From positions 1 through 10,268 of the forward strand of contig DBOI01000075.1 in NCBI GenBank assembly GCA_002299245.1: a stretch of 10,268 bases of DNA. The letters run 5' to 3'. The first letter of the stretch is position 1; each line of letters opens with the position of its first letter. The stretch is from Hydrogenovibrio sp. UBA650. Lineage in GTDB: Bacteria; Pseudomonadota; Gammaproteobacteria; Thiomicrospirales; Thiomicrospiraceae. Below, piece by piece: positions 7,081 to 10,268 of this stretch. A program made the translations under genes and the position numbers. The notes under the pieces were generated by a model. The model saw only the letters and a list, made by a program, of their open reading frames with translations. It did no database searches and was not told the origin of the DNA.

Positions 7081-7094
7081 GGAGAAAACCTTCA

Positions 7095-8657
7095 ATGAAA
7101 CCAGTACGCCGTGCTCTAATCAGCGTTTCTGATAAAACAGGCATTTTAGAATTTGCCGAGTCCCTAACCGCAATGAACGTTGCGATCCTTTCAACTGGCG
7201 GTACTTACAAAGTACTTTCTGAAGCAGGCCTGCCAGTTACTGAAGTTTCTGAATACACTGGTTTTCCAGAAATGATGGACGGACGAGTTAAGACTCTACA
7301 CCCTAAAATTCACGGAGGCCTACTTGGCCGTCGCGGTACTGATGATGCTGTGATGGCTGAACACGGTATCGACGCCATCGATATGGTTGTTGTAAACCTT
7401 TACCCGTTTGAAGCAACCGTTGCCAACCCTGATTGTAAACTAGAGGACGCGATTGAGAACATCGATATCGGTGGCCCAACAATGTTGCGTTCAGCAGCTA
7501 AAAACCACAAAGACGTAGCCGTAGTAACTGATCCGGCTGACTACAGCCGAATTCTTGAAGAGATGCAAGCTAATGATGGTCAACTTGCACACGCTACTCG
7601 TTTCGATCTAGCAATCAAAACGTTTGAGCAGACTGCTCGTTATGACGGTGCGATCTCAAACTACTTCGGGACCATGTTCTCTGACAATGCAGAAGACAAC
7701 TTCCCACGTACTTACAACACTCAGTTTGTTAAGAAACAGTCTATGCGTTACGGTGAAAACCCTCACCAGAATGCCGCTTTCTATACTGAACGCAACCCAA
7801 CGGAAGCATCAATCTCTACTGCAAACCAAATCCAAGGTAAAGAGCTATCTTTCAACAATATCGCGGATACTGATGCAGCCCTTGAGCTGGTGAAAACATT
7901 TGAAGAGACTGCTTGCGTTATCGTTAAGCATGCTAACCCATGTGGTGTTTCTGTAGGCGCAAGTCAGTTTGAAGCTTATGACCGTGCGTATAAGACTGAT
8001 CCAACGTCTGCATTTGGTGGCATCATCGCATTCAACACAGAATTAGATGCCGAGACGGCTCAGGCCATTATTGACCGTCAGTTTGTTGAAGTCATTATTG
8101 CGCCAACCGTTTCTGAAGAAGCAAAAGCGGCAGTAGCAGCTAAGCAGAACGTTCGTCTACTTGAGTGTGGCGAGCTAGGCGAGCAAGAAGCAGCTTACGA
8201 CTACAAACGTGTAACAGGTGGCTTACTAGTTCAAGACCGTGATTTAGGAATGGTTGCCGAAGCTGACCTTAAATTAGTGAGTGATCGTGCGCCAACAGAG
8301 CAAGAAATGAAAGACCTGATGTTCGCTTGGAAAGTCGGCAAGTTCGTTAAATCAAATGCAATTGTCTACGTTAAAGACGGTATGACAATCGGTGTAGGTG
8401 CAGGCCAAATGAGCCGTGTTTACTCTGCGAAAATTGCAGGCATTAAAGCCGCAGATGAAGGCCTAGAGGTTCCAGGTTCGGTAATGGCATCTGATGCATT
8501 CTTCCCATTCCGCGACGGAATTGACGCGGCTGCAGAAGCAGGTATCAAGGCAATCATCCAGCCGGGTGGTTCTATGCGCGATCAGGAGGTTATTGACGCG
8601 GCAAACGAACATGGGATAGCAATGGTGTTCACAGGAATGCGCCATTTTAAGCATTAA
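7095..8657 (+). CDS. purH: Bifunctional AICAR transformylase / IMP cyclohydrolase
   Basis: PurH does the last two steps of de novo IMP synthesis: AICAR is formylated with 10-formyl-tetrahydrofolate, then FAICAR is cyclised to IMP. At 520 aa it is close to E. coli PurH (529). The N-terminal cyclohydrolase domain (about 1-200) begins RRALISVSDKTGILEFA. It contains LSTGGTYK (32-39), GRVKTLHPKIHGGLLGRR (63-80, with K66 and T67), NLYPF (101-105) and IDIGGPTMLRSAAKN (123-137). The transformylase domain (about 200-520) contains MRYGENPHQ (217-225), the catalytic pair K278-H279 in KHANPCGV, SAFGGI (305-310) and the family's C-terminal MRHFKH. GGAGA at 7081-7085, 9 nt before the ATG, supports the start. 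A 224-nt spacer with a large palindrome separates it from purD. Confidence 0.98.
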   Translation: MKPVRRALISVSDKTGILEFAESLTAMNVAILSTGGTYKVLSEAGLPVTEVSEYTGFPEMMDGRVKTLHPKIHGGLLGRRGTDDAVMAEHGIDAIDMVVVNLYPFEATVANPDCKLEDAIENIDIGGPTMLRSAAKNHKDVAVVTDPADYSRILEEMQANDGQLAHATRFDLAIKTFEQTARYDGAISNYFGTMFSDNAEDNFPRTYNTQFVKKQSMRYGENPHQNAAFYTERNPTEASISTANQIQGKELSFNNIADTDAALELVKTFEETACVIVKHANPCGVSVGASQFEAYDRAYKTDPTSAFGGIIAFNTELDAETAQAIIDRQFVEVIIAPTVSEEAKAAVAAKQNVRLLECGELGEQEAAYDYKRVTGGLLVQDRDLGMVAEADLKLVSDRAPTEQEMKDLMFAWKVGKFVKSNAIVYVKDGMTIGVGAGQMSRVYSAKIAGIKAADEGLEVPGSVMASDAFFPFRDGIDAAAEAGIKAIIQPGGSMRDQEVIDAANEHGIAMVFTGMRHFKH

Positions 8658-8666
8658 TAGCCGACC

Positions 8667-8785
8667 GTAATGGCTTATTTGCTTGATCTCTGCGTTGAGC
8701 AATAAACTTCCGGTGCTCATGTACTTTTTGTACATTCCGCTCCGGTTTTATTGACCGCCTTGACCTCAAGCAAAGCGCACATTAC
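8667..8785 (+). repeat. 119-bp imperfect palindrome (long stem-loop) between purH and purD
   Basis: The region folds on itself around a TTTTT loop (8725-8729). Paired blocks from outside in are GTAATG/CATTAC (8667-8672/8780-8785), TTTGCTTGA/TCAAGCAAA (8678-8686/8766-8774), CAATAAA/TTTATTG (8700-8706/8747-8753), CCGG/CCGG (8710-8713/8742-8745), GC/GC (8715-8716/8739-8740) and ATGTAC/GTACAT (8719-8724/8730-8735). Internal loops separate them. It starts 10 nt after the purH stop and has no coding potential I believe. It could be a structured RNA, an mRNA-stabilising or terminator-like element between the two pur genes, or a dispersed palindromic repeat. I cannot tell which without a genome search. 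Confidence 0.7.
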
Positions 8786-8834
8786 TTTCTTATAAAGTTT
8801 TTGAGATAAGTTTAAAATTTATAAACGAGATATA

Positions 8835-8865
8835 ACTGCGTATTTAGAGAAGCTAAACACGCAGT
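8835..8865 (+). promoter_or_regulatory. Stem-loop in the purD leader
   Basis: ACTGCGT (8835-8841) pairs with ACGCAGT (8859-8865). After a single A/C mismatch, TTTAG (8843-8847) pairs with CTAAA (8853-8857), leaving a 5-nt AGAAG loop. The 12 pairs end 6 nt before the purD ribosome binding site, leaving that site free. It could stabilise the purD transcript, insulate its translation start from the large upstream palindrome, or be an operator-like inverted repeat in DNA. No known riboswitch class was recognised. Confidence 0.55.
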
Positions 8866-8871
8866 GGACAG

Positions 8872-8876
8872 AAGGA
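8872..8876 (+). promoter_or_regulatory. purD ribosome binding site, decides the start
   Basis: AAGGA lies 5 nt before ATG 8882. It favours that ATG over the in-frame GTG at 8864, which lies inside the leader stem-loop and would add six residues (MDRRIG) before the family's usual MKVLVIG start. Confidence 0.85.
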
Positions 8877-8881
8877 TAGGT

Positions 8882-10168
8882 ATGAAAGTATTAGTTATTG
8901 GTAGTGGCGGTCGTGAACATGCTTTAGCGTGGAAGGCATCTCAGTCTGCTGATGTTAGCGAAGTTTTTGTAGCTCCAGGTAATGCTGGCACAGCTTTGGA
9001 ACCAGCTCTAACCAATGTAAATATTGGTGTTGAAGATATTACAGGCCTGGTGAATTTTGCCCAGGAAAATGATATTGGCCTGACCATTGTTGGACCAGAA
9101 GCCCCCTTAGTTATTGGTGTTGTCGATGCTTTCTCAGAAGCTGGCCTTAAGTGCTTTGGACCAACTGCAGGTGCAGCCCAGCTGGAAGGTTCAAAGGCAT
9201 TCTCAAAGGATTTCCTGGCTAAACACAATATCCCAACAGCAGCTTATGAAGTTTTTACTGAAATTGAACCTGCTAACGCTTACCTTGATAAAGTTGGCGC
9301 GCCAATCGTAGTTAAGGCTGACGGTCTTGCGGCAGGTAAAGGTGTGATCCTTGCCGACACCGTGCAAGAAGCTAAGGATGCCGTTGCAGATATGCTAGCT
9401 GGCAACATATTTGGTGATGCCGGTTCTCGCGTGGTTATCGAAGAGTTCCTGGTTGGTGAAGAAGCCAGCTTTATTGTGATGGCAGACGGTAAAAACGTTG
9501 TGCCGATGGCAACTTCCCAGGATCACAAAGCACGTGATAATGGTGATACCGGTCCAAACACTGGCGGAATGGGCGCTTACACCCCTGCTCCGGTAGTTAC
9601 TCGTGAAATCCACAACCGTATTATGGATGAAGTCATCAACCCAACCATTGAAGGTATGGCTAAAGATGGCCTTCCGTATACCGGTTTCCTATACGCGGGT
9701 GTCATGATTGATCGTACTGGCGCGCCAAAGGTCCTTGAATTCAACTGCCGTTTCGGTGACCCAGAAACTCAGCCGATTATGATGCGTCTACAGTCTGACT
9801 TGCCAAAACTATGTCTGGCTGCAATAGATGGCAAACTGGAAGGTATGTCTACCGAATGGGACAGCCGTGCTGCGCTAGGTGTAGTGATGGCAGCTGGAGG
9901 TTACCCTGAATCTTATCCTAAAGGTGATGTAATCTCTGGTTTAAATAGCTTTACTTCTCCAGACATGAAAGTATTTCATGCTGGTACAGCCAACAATGAG
10001 AATGGTGACGTTGTCACTGCTGGTGGTCGTGTACTTTGTGTTACAGCACTAGGTGAAAATGTTACCCAGGCACAAGAACGCGCCTATCAAGGTGTTGACC
10101 TAATCAGTTGGGATAAAGCCTATTTCCGTACCGACATTGGCCACAGAGCCATCGCCCGCGAAAAATAA
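8882..10168 (+). CDS. purD: Phosphoribosylamine-glycine ligase (GAR synthetase)
   Basis: PurD joins glycine to phosphoribosylamine with ATP to give glycinamide ribonucleotide, the second step of purine synthesis. From ATG 8882 it is 428 aa, against 429 in E. coli. The N-terminal domain opens MKVLVIGSGGREHALAW and includes APGNAGTA (31-38) and VGPEAPLVIGV (70-80). The ATP-grasp core has VVKADGLAAGKGV (143-155), EEFLVGEEAS (187-196), the PurD signature PNTGGMGAYTPAP (225-237) and the metal-binding LEFNCRFGDPETQ (285-297). The C-terminal domain contains ALGVVMAAGGYP (331-342) and ends in a helix after YFRTDIGHRA. A longer start at GTG 8864 is open but is disfavoured by the ribosome binding site and the conserved N-terminus. 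It follows purH in the same direction, as in many gammaproteobacteria. Confidence 0.97.
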   Translation: MKVLVIGSGGREHALAWKASQSADVSEVFVAPGNAGTALEPALTNVNIGVEDITGLVNFAQENDIGLTIVGPEAPLVIGVVDAFSEAGLKCFGPTAGAAQLEGSKAFSKDFLAKHNIPTAAYEVFTEIEPANAYLDKVGAPIVVKADGLAAGKGVILADTVQEAKDAVADMLAGNIFGDAGSRVVIEEFLVGEEASFIVMADGKNVVPMATSQDHKARDNGDTGPNTGGMGAYTPAPVVTREIHNRIMDEVINPTIEGMAKDGLPYTGFLYAGVMIDRTGAPKVLEFNCRFGDPETQPIMMRLQSDLPKLCLAAIDGKLEGMSTEWDSRAALGVVMAAGGYPESYPKGDVISGLNSFTSPDMKVFHAGTANNENGDVVTAGGRVLCVTALGENVTQAQERAYQGVDLISWDKAYFRTDIGHRAIAREK

Positions 10169-10211
10169 GCCATCCAATTAGCCCTTCTAAATTGTTACCA
10201 TTGGCTTTTTT
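10167..10211 (+). terminator. Probable terminator after purD
   Basis: AAGCCA (10167-10172, overlapping the purD stop) pairs with TGGCTT (10202-10207). An inner stem CAATTAG (10175-10181) pairs with CTAAATTG (10187-10194) with one bulged A. A run of six T ends at 10211. The compound stem plus T run fits an intrinsic terminator. The remaining bases to 10268 show no gene. Confidence 0.55.
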
Positions 10212-10268
10212 CTAAATAGTTAGTGGTGGCAATAGGTAAGATTCCCACATAAGATTGTCATGTAGCTC

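Noticed and set aside
8463..8735. A 90-codon minus-strand open frame across the purH end and the palindrome
   Set aside because: It overlaps the well-conserved purH 3' end and the palindromic arm, has no recognisable protein motif and no convincing ribosome binding site; it is a by-product of the inverted repeat and purH composition.
8801..8836. TTGAGA (8801-8806) with TATAAA (8820-8825) or TATAAC (8831-8836) as a purD promoter
   Set aside because: Spacings are 13 and 24 nt, both outside the usable range for a sigma-70 promoter, and no other -35 fits either box.
8864..8881. purD starting at GTG 8864
   Set aside because: This start lies in the leader stem-loop without an upstream Shine-Dalgarno sequence; AAGGA at 8872-8876 and the family N-terminus MKVLVIG place the start at 8882.

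Overview
The window holds nine complete or near-complete genes, all on the + strand and tightly packed: dsbD, aroQ, accB, accC, prmA, dusB, fis, purH and purD. Fis, the dusB-fis pairing and the family types point to a gammaproteobacterium. The dsbD(dipZ)-aroQ-accB-accC-prmA-dusB-fis-purH-purD order is the one I recall from Pseudomonas aeruginosa. Base composition looks AT-leaning (mid-40s % GC by eye, not computed), so this is not a pseudomonad. A marine or sulfur-oxidising lineage near Thiomicrospira or Methylophaga is possible, but the sequence does not prove it.

Layout. Bases 4-2274 encode a long DsbD, the inner-membrane thiol-disulfide transporter, with its N-terminal periplasmic domain present twice. 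A perfect 14-bp hairpin follows. A probable promoter (-10 at 2437-2442) then starts the aroQ-accB-accC unit: type II dehydroquinase, followed by the biotin carrier and biotin carboxylase subunits of acetyl-CoA carboxylase. This unit ends at a clear intrinsic terminator at 4860-4891. The next unit is prmA-dusB-fis, with gaps of only 4 and 8 nt: ribosomal protein L11 methyltransferase, tRNA dihydrouridine synthase and the nucleoid protein Fis. Fis starts at GTG without a visible Shine-Dalgarno sequence. After a 58-nt leader come purH (last two steps to IMP) and, beyond a 224-nt spacer, purD (second step of purine synthesis). A probable terminator follows purD.

The proteins link growth-related processes: translation modification (PrmA, DusB), global transcription and chromosome structure (Fis), fatty-acid precursor supply (AccBC), aromatic precursors (AroQ) and purine synthesis (PurH, PurD). 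No mobile element, CRISPR array, tRNA, rRNA or defence system was seen.

The least ordinary parts are the duplicated DsbD N-terminal domain, the 119-bp imperfect palindrome between purH and purD, and a second stem-loop just before the purD ribosome binding site. I see no convincing undescribed multi-gene system; this is a conserved housekeeping region with interesting non-coding spacers.
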